64,000 nucleotides of DNA from Vagococcus intermedius (GCF_029144185.1 NZ_CP110232.1:1116001-1180000), one strand, 5' to 3'; shown: positions 46,651-56,881, numbered from the stretch's first letter. The notes: generated by a model from the letters alone, not told the origin. Program-made: numbers and translations.

Positions 46651-48042
46651 TTACTCAACTCCAAATTTAAAATCTAATTCTATTTCTTCTAACGTTTTCC
46701 CTCTTGTTTCGGGTACTTTTTTAATTGCGAATAATAATGAACCAAAATTAAAAACTGTAAACAATAAGAAAGTATAACTGATGCCAATTGAAGCTAATAA
46801 GATTGGGAACATTAGGGCTACTAAGAAATTAGCAATCCATAAAAAGAAAGTTGAGATCCCCATACCTAGGCCACGAATCTTTTGAGGAAATATTTCAGAT
46901 AGTAATAGCCAAGTCACTGGTCCGATACAACCTTGGAAAAAGGCTATAAAAATAACAGTTAGAACTATAACAAAAATCGGTAACATCGTTGAATCAGGAA
47001 TTATGAAAAGACATGCGGTTAATGCTGTCATAGAAAAAGTAGTCCCAATAATACCGGTTATAATCATTTTTCTCCGATCCACTTTGTGCATCACGTTCAT
47101 TCCGACAATAATCGCTAGTACCGATACAACCCCATTAGAAACGTTCGCAATCAGCGAGACACTTTCTCCCATACCTGATTCTATTAAGATAACGGTTCCA
47201 TAGTAAATCATAATATTAATTCCAATAATCTGTTGCATGACACCTAAACCGATACCTAAAAATAATAACTTTCTCATCCAAGGTATTTTAAAATCTGCTA
47301 AACTTAACTTAGTTTTTTCTACATTCTCTTTTTCACGTTTTAATGAAATACTGATGCGTTCTAATTCATCCCGTGAACCTTCTTCGCTTCTGATTACTTT
47401 TAAAGCGCTCAATGTTTTTTCTTTAGTCGAATGTAAAAATAACCACCTAGGAGATTCTGGTACTTTTCTCATACCAAAAAATAACACAAATGCTGGCAAA
47501 ATAGAAACAACAAGCATTACTCTCCAAACACCGGGTATTTCCCCAAATAAAGTGCCTAAAATAGCATTAATTAAAAAAGCAACTAATTGCCCCGCCACAA
47601 TCATCAATTCATTTTGAGTGACAATTTTACCTCGCGTTTCCGTCGTAGATATTTCTGCTAAGTAAGTAGGAACTATTACAGACGCTGCTCCCACTGCCAA
47701 TCCTAAACAAAAACGAGCAATAATCATCATCGTAGTATTAGGAGCTAGTGCGCACGCACCTGATCCTAAGAAGAAAATAATTGACATAAACCAAATCATT
47801 TTACGACGACCAAATGTATCGGACAACCTACCTCCAAATAGTGCACCAAAAGCAGCACCTAAAGTTAAGAGGCTGGTTACTAACCCTTCAGATAGAGGTG
47901 TTAGGTTTAATTCCTCTGGACGTGACATGAACGATAAGGCTCCGTTCATGACGCCGGTATTATAACCGAATAACAACCCACCAAATGTTGAAATACATGC
48001 TATCTTACTAAGATTTTTTCTCGACTTACTATCTAATTCCAT
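46651..48042 (-). CDS. iolT: IolT-like inositol:H+ symporter (MFS) 2
   Basis: A 463-residue sugar porter with GALFGGRLSDTFGRRKMI, RFCLGLAVGAASVIVPTYLAE, GVMQQIIGINIMIYYGTVIL and PETRGKTLEEIE. It is last in the iolA-B-C-E operon, 85 bases after iolE, and so is the best candidate for the main myo-inositol permease. It is related to but clearly distinct from the copy at 40.4 kb. Confidence 0.9.
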   Translation of the reverse strand: MELDSKSRKNLSKIACISTFGGLLFGYNTGVMNGALSFMSRPEELNLTPLSEGLVTSLLTLGAAFGALFGGRLSDTFGRRKMIWFMSIIFFLGSGACALAPNTTMMIIARFCLGLAVGAASVIVPTYLAEISTTETRGKIVTQNELMIVAGQLVAFLINAILGTLFGEIPGVWRVMLVVSILPAFVLFFGMRKVPESPRWLFLHSTKEKTLSALKVIRSEEGSRDELERISISLKREKENVEKTKLSLADFKIPWMRKLLFLGIGLGVMQQIIGINIMIYYGTVILIESGMGESVSLIANVSNGVVSVLAIIVGMNVMHKVDRRKMIITGIIGTTFSMTALTACLFIIPDSTMLPIFVIVLTVIFIAFFQGCIGPVTWLLLSEIFPQKIRGLGMGISTFFLWIANFLVALMFPILLASIGISYTFLLFTVFNFGSLLFAIKKVPETRGKTLEEIELDFKFGVE

Positions 48043-48127
48043 CGTGCCTTTTCTCCTTTCGTTATTATTAGACAGAACACTTCCTTACCTGTGCCCTGTC
48101 TAACATAACTTCCGATTCTTATATAGA

Positions 48128-49009
48128 CTATAAACCTGTTACTTGTTTAATATGATTACGCGCTTTTTTAGCGTATAAAAATGGATTGGCTTTTGCTGGA
48201 TCTTGCTCTGCTTCTACCACAATCCATCCTTCGTAATCATTTTCATCTATTAATTTCCAGATAGGAGAAAAATCAATCATGCCATCTCCTGGAACAGTAA
48301 ATACACCTGATTTAACACCGTCTAAGAAACTCATCTTAGATTCTTTGACCACAGCCATTCTATCTTTTCTAATATCTTTAAAATGAATATGCTTAATTCG
48401 TGAATGATGTTTTTTATAAATCTCTAATGGGTCTTCTCCTGAGAATACTAAATGTCCAGTATCGAATAATAAAGATACTTTCTCCGGATCAGTATGAGCC
48501 ATTAAACGATCAATTTCTTCTGTTGTTTGAACTCCTGTCCCCATATGATGATGATAGACGATTGTCATCTCTTTCTCTTTAGCCAATTCTCCTAATTTTT
48601 CCAACCCTGTGGTTAGCTTATCCCACTCTTCCTCAGTGAAAGTTGGTTTATCTTGATAGATTGGTTTATCTAATCCTTGAATACTGTGACCTTGTTCAGA
48701 TATAACAATTACTTTGGCTCCCATTGCATGTAAAAAATCACGGTGTTCAATAAATGCAGGCACGTTTTCTTCATAAGATTTCGTTGTTAAATAGACACTA
48801 AACCAAGCACTTGCAACATTTAAACCGCGTGGTGCTAAATAACTTTTTAATACATCAGGATCTTTAGGATACTTATTACCAATTTCAGTCCCAGTAAATC
48901 TAGCTAAAGCCATTTCACTAATACATTGTTCAAAACTGTTTTCTGCACCTAATTCTGGTAAATCGTCATTTGTCCAAGCAATTGGTGCAATTCCTAATTT
49001 AATTGTCAT
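48128..49009 (-). CDS. iolE: Myo-inosose-2 dehydratase
   Basis: About 293 residues, xylose-isomerase-like TIM barrel. It dehydrates 2-keto-myo-inositol to the diketone used by IolD. GIAPIAWTNDDLPELG at the N-terminus, VYHHHMGTGVQT and LLFDTGHLVFSGEDP (metal ligands) and IKHIHFKDIR are IolE hallmarks. ATG 49009 sits behind AGGTGA; the GTG 49018 is part of that site. It follows iolC by about 20 bases. Confidence 0.94.
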   Translation of the reverse strand: MTIKLGIAPIAWTNDDLPELGAENSFEQCISEMALARFTGTEIGNKYPKDPDVLKSYLAPRGLNVASAWFSVYLTTKSYEENVPAFIEHRDFLHAMGAKVIVISEQGHSIQGLDKPIYQDKPTFTEEEWDKLTTGLEKLGELAKEKEMTIVYHHHMGTGVQTTEEIDRLMAHTDPEKVSLLFDTGHLVFSGEDPLEIYKKHHSRIKHIHFKDIRKDRMAVVKESKMSFLDGVKSGVFTVPGDGMIDFSPIWKLIDENDYEGWIVVEAEQDPAKANPFLYAKKARNHIKQVTGL

Positions 49010-49028
49010 TTTTTTCACCTATCCTTTT

Positions 49029-50003
49029 TTATTTTCCGTAACTTTCTGATTGTTTTTCAATTAAAGCTTCGATTTCTTCCAAGTTAGGCATAGCATCAGA
49101 TGAACTATGTTTACTAACTACAATAGCTGCTGAAGCACTCCCATATTTTAATGCTTCATCGACTGGTTTACCATGAGAAAGAGCCGTAATGAAAGCTGCC
49201 GCATAAGAGTCGCCTGCACCAAAAGTTTTTAATACATCTGATTTATAGGCGTATCCTCGATGAGTCTTCCCATTTTTTTCAAATGCATATGAGCCTTTGA
49301 CACCATGTTTAATAATCACTAACTCAGGTTCATAATTGAATAAATAATCAGCACTTGCGTGATCGTTACCATCTTTTAAATTTTCCATCATATCAAATTC
49401 GTCGCGGGTTCCAATAACTACGGAAGACTCACGCGCTACTAAAGAATAATACACCGCTACTTCTTCTGGATTTTTCCATGTATATGGACGGTAGTCTAAC
49501 TCAAAAATAATCTTAATATCGTTATCCTTTGCTAGAGCGACTGCTTTTAAAATAGCTTCTCTTGACGGACTTTGGGCTAAAGCTGTTCCAGAAACTACTA
49601 AAGCTTCCGTATTTTTTAAATATTCTTCTGAAACTTCTTCTGGTGTAAGGAATAGATCAGCTACCTCGTCTCGATACATTAAAATACTACACTCTTCTGG
49701 GCTTCTAATCTCTGTAAAGGCTAAACCTGATTTATGCCCATCTTTATCAAAGACGACTCCTCCTGTATCAACATTTGAGTCTTCCAAGTATGATTTTATA
49801 TAATGCCCATGTTGATCTTCTGAGAGTTTACCAATAAAACCCACTTTCATTCCTAACTTAGCAGCACCAATAGCGATATTAGCTGGTGATCCTCCTACGT
49901 ATTTAGAAAAAGTATGTGTCTCTTCCATAGGTCGATTATATTCGACAGCATTCAAATCAATTGCTGCTCTACCAATAGCGATAAAATCAAATTTTTTACT
50001 CAT
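49029..50003 (-). CDS. iolC: 5-dehydro-2-deoxygluconokinase
   Basis: A 324-residue PfkB/ribokinase-family kinase phosphorylating 5-dehydro-2-deoxygluconate. The GGSPANIAIGAAKLGMKVGF motif is near residue 37 and the ATP/catalytic loop LKTFGAGDSYAAAFI near 250. The N-terminal MSKKFDFIAIGRAAIDLN is typical of IolC. RBS AAGGAG. It lies 16 bases after iolB. Confidence 0.94.
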   Translation of the reverse strand: MSKKFDFIAIGRAAIDLNAVEYNRPMEETHTFSKYVGGSPANIAIGAAKLGMKVGFIGKLSEDQHGHYIKSYLEDSNVDTGGVVFDKDGHKSGLAFTEIRSPEECSILMYRDEVADLFLTPEEVSEEYLKNTEALVVSGTALAQSPSREAILKAVALAKDNDIKIIFELDYRPYTWKNPEEVAVYYSLVARESSVVIGTRDEFDMMENLKDGNDHASADYLFNYEPELVIIKHGVKGSYAFEKNGKTHRGYAYKSDVLKTFGAGDSYAAAFITALSHGKPVDEALKYGSASAAIVVSKHSSSDAMPNLEEIEALIEKQSESYGK

Positions 50004-50018
50004 GAAAAACTCTCCTTC

Positions 50019-50840
50019 TTAGTCACGATTGATTATCCATTCGTGGTCTTTTTCGTTATTAAATTTCCAAATTTTTGTAGGGCCTGCCATTATATTTAAA
50101 TAATAACCATTATAGCCATCAGGTACGCTTACTGGATGATAGCCTTTTGGTACAATCACCATTTCCTGATTATAAACAGCCATTGTTTCATCTAAAATTC
50201 GGTCATCAGTGTAGACGCGCTGATAGACAAACCCTTTGTCCGAATCCATCTCATGATAGTAAGTTTCTTCCAAAAAGGACTCATGAGGCAAATTATCTTG
50301 ATCATGTTTATGAGGCGGATAACTAGACCAGTTAGCTGAATCCGTATACACTTCTACGACTAATAAATTTTCAGCAATTTCACTTTGGTCATCTAAAATA
50401 TTATGCACTAAGCGCTTATTATTATATTTCCCCCGCGCTTCAATTGAATTCTCATTAGCACGTATTAGTGTTGTGATTTTTTTATTATCAGATGATGGGG
50501 TATAGCATAAGATAATGTTGCCTGGCTCTAAACAGTCAATCTTCAGTTCTTTTTTACAAGGGACATAAACACTGTCAGTCGGAATTCGCTCAAAAACAGA
50601 TTTTCTAGTTCCTACTGAGTTAAACAGATGCTCGCCTTCACACATTTTATATTTTCCAGTCAAGGCAACTGCACAGACCTCACGGTCTTCGGTAGTAACT
50701 GTAAGGCTACCACCGGGAGCTAATTTGAAGACTTGTACTTCGACATAATTTAAAAGACTATTCTCTTTTGAAATGTGCTGTAATAGTGTCACGTTTTCAT
50801 CTATTTTAAAATTAATGACTTCTCTTTTTAATCGACTCAC
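50019..50840 (-). CDS. iolB: 5-deoxy-glucuronate isomerase
   Basis: About 273 residues with the bicupin fold of IolB, converting 5-deoxy-glucuronate to 5-dehydro-2-deoxygluconate. WSSYPPHKHDQDNLPHES and FLEETYYHEMD contain the metal-binding His/Glu set. Two GTG starts are available: GTG 50849 touches AAGGAG, so GTG 50840 (9 bases away) is preferred. It follows iolA closely. Confidence 0.92.
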   Translation of the reverse strand: MSRLKREVINFKIDENVTLLQHISKENSLLNYVEVQVFKLAPGGSLTVTTEDREVCAVALTGKYKMCEGEHLFNSVGTRKSVFERIPTDSVYVPCKKELKIDCLEPGNIILCYTPSSDNKKITTLIRANENSIEARGKYNNKRLVHNILDDQSEIAENLLVVEVYTDSANWSSYPPHKHDQDNLPHESFLEETYYHEMDSDKGFVYQRVYTDDRILDETMAVYNQEMVIVPKGYHPVSVPDGYNGYYLNIMAGPTKIWKFNNEKDHEWIINRD

Positions 50841-50852
50841 TTGACTCACTCC

Positions 50853-52310
50853 TTAAATATCTTCTTGACCATAACGAGCTGTCACCACTTTACGGTGTGT
50901 ATAAAACTCAACGCTATCTTTACCATTACAATGTAAATCGCCATAGAATGAAGATTTGTATCCTGAAAAGGCAAAGAACGAAACAGGAGCAGGTACTCCA
51001 AGATTAATCCCTAACATACCAGCATCAATATTTTCTCTAAAGTAACGAATCGCACTAGCGTTATTACTGAATAGGCATGCTCCATTAGCAAATTCTGATT
51101 TATTAGCTATCTCAATCCCTTCTTGTAAGTTTTTCACACGAATAACTGACAAGACTGGTGCAAAAATTTCATCTTTCCAAATTGTCATATCAGTTGTCAC
51201 ATCAGTAAAAATAGTTGGTCCAACAAAATAACCTTCGCTAGGTAAATTTTCACGACCATCCAAGATTAAATTAGCGCCCTCTTCTAGACCTTTTTCAATA
51301 TATTTAAATGTTCTTTCTTGATTTTCTTTCCTAATAACAGGTCCTAAGAACGTTCCTTCATCCAAACCATTCCCGATTTTTATTTCTTTTGCCGCTTGTG
51401 TCAAACGTTCGATAAATTCATCAGCAATGTCCTCTTCAACTGTGACAACAGTACAGGCCATACAACGTTCCCCAGCTGAACCATAAGCAGCGGATATAAT
51501 GTTTTTAATGGTAGTATCTAAATTAGCGTCTTTTAAAATAATGCTATGATTTTTAGCACCTGTTAATGATTGGACACGCTTTAAGTTTTTAGTTCCTTCC
51601 TGATAAACATATTGACCAACAGGTTGTGAGCCAACAAATGAAATCGCTTTAACTTTCTCGTGTTCTAATAAACCGTTTACAATATCGTGAGCACCAAACA
51701 CAATGTTAAAGACACCTTTTGGTAAACCAGACTCTTCTAATAATTCAGCTATTTTTTCAGATAACAACGGTGTTTTTTCTGAAGGTTTTAAAACAAAGGT
51801 GTTTCCACAAACAATCGCCATCGGGAACATCCAAAATGGTACCATCATTGGGAAATTAAAAGGTGTGATTCCACCAACAACCCCTAGAGGATATTTGTAG
51901 TTCGTTGCTTCGACATCTGTTGCAATAGATGTTAAGGAGTCTCCCATCATTAAAGTTGGTGCACTAGCAGCAAATTCTACATTTTCAATTCCTCTTTGTA
52001 CCTCACCTAAAGCTTCTGAAAGAGATTTCCCATTTTCGATGGTGATTAATTTCGCTAATTCTTCTTTATTATCCATTAATAATTCATGAAATTTATACAT
52101 GACTCTTGCTCTTTTTGGAACCGCTGTATTTTTCCAAGATTCAAATGCTTCATCCGCTATTTTTACTGCGTGGTCTAAATCTAATTTTGTTGACAAAGGA
52201 ACCTCGCATAAAGCTTCTTCTGTTGCAGGATTATACACAGTTTCATAGTTAGTTGTGTCACTCTCAAGCCATGTTCCACCAATATAATTCTTTAATTTTC
52301 TTTCTGACAT
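50853..52310 (-). CDS. iolA: Methylmalonate-semialdehyde dehydrogenase (CoA-acylating)
   Basis: A 485-residue aldehyde dehydrogenase of the MmsA/IolA type, converting malonic semialdehyde to acetyl-CoA and CO2. The catalytic Cys is in [13 protein letters not shown] (about residue 284), with [17 protein letters not shown] and the [20 protein letters not shown] segment typical of MmsA. It is first in the operon behind the intergenic region shared with iolR. Confidence 0.94.
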   Translation of the reverse strand: MSERKLKNYIGGTWLESDTTNYETVYNPATEEALCEVPLSTKLDLDHAVKIADEAFESWKNTAVPKRARVMYKFHELLMDNKEELAKLITIENGKSLSEALGEVQRGIENVEFAASAPTLMMGDSLTSIATDVEATNYKYPLGVVGGITPFNFPMMVPFWMFPMAIVCGNTFVLKPSEKTPLLSEKIAELLEESGLPKGVFNIVFGAHDIVNGLLEHEKVKAISFVGSQPVGQYVYQEGTKNLKRVQSLTGAKNHSIILKDANLDTTIKNIISAAYGSAGERCMACTVVTVEEDIADEFIERLTQAAKEIKIGNGLDEGTFLGPVIRKENQERTFKYIEKGLEEGANLILDGRENLPSEGYFVGPTIFTDVTTDMTIWKDEIFAPVLSVIRVKNLQEGIEIANKSEFANGACLFSNNASAIRYFRENIDAGMLGINLGVPAPVSFFAFSGYKSSFYGDLHCNGKDSVEFYTHRKVVTARYGQEDI

Positions 52311-52420
52311 ATTAATTCCTCCAATGTTTGATTAACTCTTACAATTAAAATAATAATCTAAAAACGCAAAAAAGTCAACAACTTATACCAATAAAGTAAT
52401 CACGAGTTAACCAAAAAGAA

Positions 52421-52432
52421 CAACATATGTTG
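52421..52432. promoter_or_regulatory. Candidate IolR operator
   Basis: CAACATATGTTG is a perfect 12-bp palindrome flanked by partly symmetric A- and T-runs (AAAAAGAA / GTGTTTTT), midway between divergent iolA and iolR. Placement suits joint control by IolR. Confidence 0.45.
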
Positions 52433-52451
52433 GTGTTTTTCGTGTTTATGC

Positions 52452-52479
52452 TTGGTTTTAACCCTATCTATGTTATACT
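52452..52479 (+). promoter_or_regulatory. Predicted promoter of iolR
   Basis: TTGGTT, a 16-base spacer and TATACT with an extended TG motif (TGTTATACT), 41 bases ahead of the start codon. Confidence 0.6.
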
Positions 52480-52520
52480 ATAAATGAATTTATAAGAATT
52501 TTTAAGGAGGTTTGGTTATT

Positions 52521-53279
52521 TTGAAATCCAAAAGAATAGATGAAATTGAAAAAATGGTATTAAAATTAGAGACAGTTTCTATCGAGGAACTATGTGATGA
52601 GTTTGATGTTTCTAAAAATACAATCCGTCGAGATATTAATGAGTTAGTAGAAAGAGACGTGATTGAAAAAGTATACGGTGGGATAAAAGCCAAAAGGTTA
52701 CCACTTGTTTCTTACGAAAAACGCGATGATTTTCATAGAGAACAGAAACGAAATATTGCCGAATTTGCATCATCTCTCATCAAAGAAGGGGACGTTATAT
52801 ATATAGATTCTGGAACTACAGCAGCTCAAATCCCTACTTTTTTGGACAAGGATATTGATTGCACTATCATAACTAATAATTTTGATGTTGTTGAAGTGTG
52901 CTCTGAGTTTCATAACGCGAACTTGTTTGTAATAGGGTCCTTATATAATTACAAGACGCGGTCTTTTGTTGAATTAGATACTAGCGCTGAGTTAGTTAAT
53001 TTTAATATTAATAAAGCATTTATGGCAGCTACGGGACTAACGATTGATAACGGCTTAACAAATTCAGATCCTTTAGAATATGAAATGAAAAAGAAAATCT
53101 GTCAAAATTCAACAGAAATCATTGCAGTAGTTGATGAGTCTAAATTCAACAAATCTACCCTCTTAACGTATTGCCCTTTATCTAGTGTTAATCATATTAT
53201 CTCATCGGATAATATAGCTGATAGGTACAAGGAGTTCTTTATAAAAAAAGAAATTATCTACACAGCTATTGAAGGATAA
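52521..53279 (+). CDS. iolR: IolR, DeoR-family repressor of inositol genes
   Basis: About 252 residues: N-terminal DeoR winged helix (about 1-55; VSIEELCDEFDVSKNTIRRDI) and a sugar-phosphate sensor domain (about 70-250; VIYIDSGTTAAQIP and VDESKFNKSTL). Divergent from iolA, as in Bacillus, where the inducer is phosphorylated 5-dehydro-2-deoxygluconate made by IolC. AAGGAGG supports TTG 52521; TTG 52512 is only 1 base away from it. Confidence 0.9.
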   Translation: MKSKRIDEIEKMVLKLETVSIEELCDEFDVSKNTIRRDINELVERDVIEKVYGGIKAKRLPLVSYEKRDDFHREQKRNIAEFASSLIKEGDVIYIDSGTTAAQIPTFLDKDIDCTIITNNFDVVEVCSEFHNANLFVIGSLYNYKTRSFVELDTSAELVNFNINKAFMAATGLTIDNGLTNSDPLEYEMKKKICQNSTEIIAVVDESKFNKSTLLTYCPLSSVNHIISSDNIADRYKEFFIKKEIIYTAIEG

Positions 53280-53289
53280 AGCACAGATA

Positions 53290-53340
53290 AAAACCCCCTC
53301 CTCTCTTAATAATGTTATTAAGAGAGGAGGGGGTTTTTAT
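53290..53340. terminator. Terminator between iolR and AraC-type gene
   Basis: Very strong stem AACCCCCTCCTCTCTTAA / TTAAGAGAGGAGGGGGTT extended by TAA/TTA, with T-run. It serves the two convergent genes. Confidence 0.93.
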
Positions 53341-53383
53341 TCCCTATCAACAAAGATAGTTAGTATCCATTAATTAAATAAAA

Positions 53384-54244
53384 TTAATCAATTTTATTAA
53401 TTTTTTGATAATCTTGACGATATCTTTTCGGTGTCTTACCTGTATGTTTTTTAAAGGTTGTCTGAAAGTGACTTAAATTATTAAATCCAACCCGAAATGC
53501 GATATCTGTAACACTGTATTTCGTATTTTGGAGTAATGTTTGGGCCTCACCGATTCTCATTTTAATTAAATAATTAACTGGTGAACAATTGTAATGTTTT
53601 TTAAACTGATGAGCTAAATAATAGGGACTTACATTCACTAACTGTGCTAAACTATCTAATGCAATTTTTTCATTATAATGTGTTTCTAAATATGTTTTGA
53701 CTTGATGCATCAAGTCTTTACTAACATTATCATTAAAATAAGTGAAGTGATTAAAAAGATTATCTTCAATATACTTTAAGTAGACTTCAAATAAAGATTG
53801 TACTGTCTGGTTATTAATTGGGTCATTATCTTGCAACAAATCAAATAAAAGACTCATTAGGACCTTTATTCGATTGAAATGCTTACCTGTATCGAAAACA
53901 GGACATATATTATCTGGAATTAAGGTGTTTTCTCGTAATCCTTTTTTACAAATATTGGTAATGCTACAACAATATGTTTCTACTAGTTTATCTTGTCTTA
54001 AATATTCATCATGAGCAACTAAGCTATTAAAAATAAGCAAATCCCCTTGTTTTACTAGATAACTACGGCCATCAATTAAATATTCCCCTTTACCTTTTGT
54101 GACTAAAACGACTTCTAAAAAATCTTTATGAAAATGCATAGACCTCTTGTAGACACCTTCAAAAGACTCAACTTTACTTATCGACATTAACAGTGGTTTT
54201 CCATCTATTGGATCTTTTTTCTTATCAGCAAAACAGACTTTCAT
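53384..54244 (-). CDS. AraC-family transcriptional regulator
   Basis: A 286-residue regulator: N-terminal cupin-like sensor (about 15-150; MHFHKDFLEVVLVTKGKGEY) and C-terminal double helix-turn-helix (about 185-282; LVNVSPYYLAHQFKKHYNCS and YSVTDIAFRVGFNNLSHFQT). It follows the GH30 gene on the same strand by 124 bases and probably activates that gene or the neighbouring dehydrogenase operon. Effector unknown, presumably a sugar or glycoside. Confidence 0.88.
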   Translation of the reverse strand: MKVCFADKKKDPIDGKPLLMSISKVESFEGVYKRSMHFHKDFLEVVLVTKGKGEYLIDGRSYLVKQGDLLIFNSLVAHDEYLRQDKLVETYCCSITNICKKGLRENTLIPDNICPVFDTGKHFNRIKVLMSLLFDLLQDNDPINNQTVQSLFEVYLKYIEDNLFNHFTYFNDNVSKDLMHQVKTYLETHYNEKIALDSLAQLVNVSPYYLAHQFKKHYNCSPVNYLIKMRIGEAQTLLQNTKYSVTDIAFRVGFNNLSHFQTTFKKHTGKTPKRYRQDYQKINKID

Positions 54245-54367
54245 ATCATATCTCCCCTATATAAATAACTATAACATTTCTTTGTTTGCAAGTTCATTAT
54301 AGTAGATACCTAGCCTTGTTGATAGCCTTAATTACTATTTAAAATAGTAACTAGAAAAAGAGTACAC

Positions 54368-55699
54368 CTATTGCCAAATAACCGTAGCGACTTCTTTTGA
54401 CGAAAGTTTTAGAGAGCATTCTTTTTCATTTTCTACTATTCTAAAATCAACACTCACACTACCATTATTGTACAGTACTATAATTTTGTCACCATTTGGA
54501 TTAATAAAACCAACATGCTCAATCTGACTTGAATAACTTGATGTTAAAATCACATGAGCATCATTTTCAATGAAATGGCTAAAGTGATTGATGTAGTAAT
54601 AAGACAAGTTAATTGATAATTTATCTTTTTCCGCTTGGTATAGGATAGGCGCTTCACAAGTATTTCCCATATGATTTGGACCGCCTTCATGATCTAAAAG
54701 AATATTCCAATCAATATAACCAGTTGTCCCATTTTTGAAATTCCCAATCAAATCATGAATATAAACATAAGCGTGTTCATGATTATTAATAGGTTCTTGA
54801 TTAAACGGCACGCACCCTTCTGTAAACAATAAGTCCTTATCTGGATAGGTTGTTGCTAAATAATTAATTTGTTCAAAATGATCACCTGTATACCAATGGA
54901 AAGCCACGCCATCTATTTCTTCAGCATATATTTGGTTGTCTAAGCTAAATGATTGATCTATCCAATCAATCAACCCATCTTTATCATGATCCCAAATATA
55001 TAATTGAATATCTTCGTGAGGACTATCTTTTAAAATAGTTCGCAAATATTTTGCAGCAAAAAGTAATTCATTTTTATTCGTATAAAGACACGAGTCCCAT
55101 GGTTTTACCGCAACAGGTTCATTTTGGACAGATAATTTTTTTATTTTAATCCCATTTTTTAAATAATGGTCTAAATACTTTTTAATGACTAACGCCCATG
55201 ATTCATAATACTTTTCTTTCAGTTCCCCCCCTTTATTCATATTTTGGTTTGTTTTCATAAAAGCAGGCGGACTCCAAGGAGATGCCATGAAAACTATCTC
55301 AGGATTCACTTTAAGAGCGGCTTTAACGAATGGTATAATATACTCATCATCATGAGAAAAATCAAAATTTTCATGTAACAAATCGGACTCATCTTTGATA
55401 TATTCATAATTTTTCAATGAAAAGTCACAACTTTGAATAGGTAGCCTTGCTAAATTGTATCTACTTCCATTTAATCCAAAATATAAATCCAATAATTTTT
55501 CCTTTGTTTTTTCAGTCATTTTATTAAATGATACACCAGATCCTTCCGTGAAAGAACTACCAAACCCTTGTATTTTTTGCTTTTTTTTATGTGGAAAAAC
55601 TTTTAGAATATTACTGTTATCTTTTGTTCGTTCAGTAAAAATAACATCTTCTTGAAGTAGTCTTATAGTCTCTGTTGTACGATAAATTTTTGCGTTCAT
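54368..55699 (-). CDS. GH30-family beta-glycosidase (glucosylceramidase-like), cytosolic
   Basis: A 443-residue glycoside hydrolase of family GH30. The acid/base Glu194 is in LSVQNEPVAV and the nucleophile Glu294 in LLFTEGC. QGFGSSFTEGS and MASPWSPPAFMKT are conserved family stretches, and a small beta domain forms the C-terminus. No signal peptide is present, so it acts on an imported glycoside. Lying between an AraC regulator and iolG, it might release inositol or a sugar from an inositol glycoside; that is inference. Confidence 0.85.
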   Translation of the reverse strand: MNAKIYRTTETIRLLQEDVIFTERTKDNSNILKVFPHKKKQKIQGFGSSFTEGSGVSFNKMTEKTKEKLLDLYFGLNGSRYNLARLPIQSCDFSLKNYEYIKDESDLLHENFDFSHDDEYIIPFVKAALKVNPEIVFMASPWSPPAFMKTNQNMNKGGELKEKYYESWALVIKKYLDHYLKNGIKIKKLSVQNEPVAVKPWDSCLYTNKNELLFAAKYLRTILKDSPHEDIQLYIWDHDKDGLIDWIDQSFSLDNQIYAEEIDGVAFHWYTGDHFEQINYLATTYPDKDLLFTEGCVPFNQEPINNHEHAYVYIHDLIGNFKNGTTGYIDWNILLDHEGGPNHMGNTCEAPILYQAEKDKLSINLSYYYINHFSHFIENDAHVILTSSYSSQIEHVGFINPNGDKIIVLYNNGSVSVDFRIVENEKECSLKLSSKEVATVIWQ

Positions 55700-55802
55700 T
55701 TTTATCTCTCCTAGAAAATTAGTTGATTAGTAAAAAGAGGTAAAGGGGTCCGTAGATTCCTTTACCTTCTTTATTGTTATAAATACGAAATTTAACTAGC
55801 GT

Positions 55803-56828
55803 TTACGCATTATAAAATTCTGGTTTTTTAGCACCTTTTACTAATTCTGTTTTACCAGATACTTGTGATTTGACACAGGCATCTGCTGTAATTGCAGCTA
55901 AGTAACCATCCCAAGATGTCGGTCCTGTTGGATCTTCGTTGTTGTTTAGACGGTCGAAGAAATCTTGGAATTCAACATCATAAGCTTCTTCGAAACGTTC
56001 TTTCCAATCAACTAAAATATCTGTACTATTTTTGGCATCTTTTCTAATTGACACGCTAGCAGGGTTAGGTAACTGTGCTAAACCTGTTTCTCCTGTGATA
56101 TCGCAATTAATATCGTACCCATATTGACAATTTACAAAGACTTCTACTACAATATTAATACCTTTAGTTGTCTCCATCACAATCACTTGTGGATCTTTTA
56201 AGCGACCGTCATCACTTTTAACCAATGATGATTGACGAGGGAAATAAACTTTAACTTGCTCATAATCATCATCTAATAACCAATGTAACACATCTATTTC
56301 ATGAATTAATGTTTCATAAATCGCACGTGCTGTTTTATAATCAGCCACTTGACTTTGGTTATAGTGACGACAATGTAACATCAACGGTTCACCAATCTCA
56401 CCATTGTCTACAACTTCTTTCAAGCGTTTATAACCAGCATCATAACGTCTCATAAAACCAACTTGCAACATTTTTTTACCAGTTTTTTGTTCAGCTTCCA
56501 TAACACGTTGACAATCATCTGCATTTAATGCCAGTGGTTTTTCGCAAAAAACGTATTTATCAGCTTCTAAAGCGGCTACGGCAATATCAGCATGGGCTTC
56601 ATTTGATGCTGTAATCACGACTACTTCTACTTCCGGATCATCAATTAATTTTTGGAAATGATCATAGTCTTTCAATTTTAAATCCAAATCATCTAACGCT
56701 TTTTGTGCTTTACCAGGAACATTGTCACATACAGCTACTACTTCTACACCAGAAATAGAATTAGCTAAACGTTTTAAATGATCTACCCCTATAAAACCAA
56801 TCCCTACGATACCTGCTTTTAATGTCAT
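55803..56828 (-). CDS. iolG: Inositol 2-dehydrogenase
   Basis: A 341-residue Gfo/Idh/MocA enzyme oxidising myo-inositol to 2-keto-myo-inositol with NAD+. It is the copy closest to Bacillus IolG: YVFCEKPLALNADDC (catalytic Lys), LQVGFMRRYDAGYKRLKE, TLIHEIDVLHWLLDDDYE (active-site Asp/His) and SGPTSWDGY-like PTGPTSWDGYLAAITADACV. It is the first gene of a minus-strand group with GH30 and AraC-type genes and has a near-perfect cre site upstream. Confidence 0.9.
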   Translation of the reverse strand: MTLKAGIVGIGFIGVDHLKRLANSISGVEVVAVCDNVPGKAQKALDDLDLKLKDYDHFQKLIDDPEVEVVVITASNEAHADIAVAALEADKYVFCEKPLALNADDCQRVMEAEQKTGKKMLQVGFMRRYDAGYKRLKEVVDNGEIGEPLMLHCRHYNQSQVADYKTARAIYETLIHEIDVLHWLLDDDYEQVKVYFPRQSSLVKSDDGRLKDPQVIVMETTKGINIVVEVFVNCQYGYDINCDITGETGLAQLPNPASVSIRKDAKNSTDILVDWKERFEEAYDVEFQDFFDRLNNNEDPTGPTSWDGYLAAITADACVKSQVSGKTELVKGAKKPEFYNA

Positions 56829-56881
56829 AATAATTTTTCCTCCTAATACTTAATTTGTACGTTTTTAGGTTTGTTATATAT

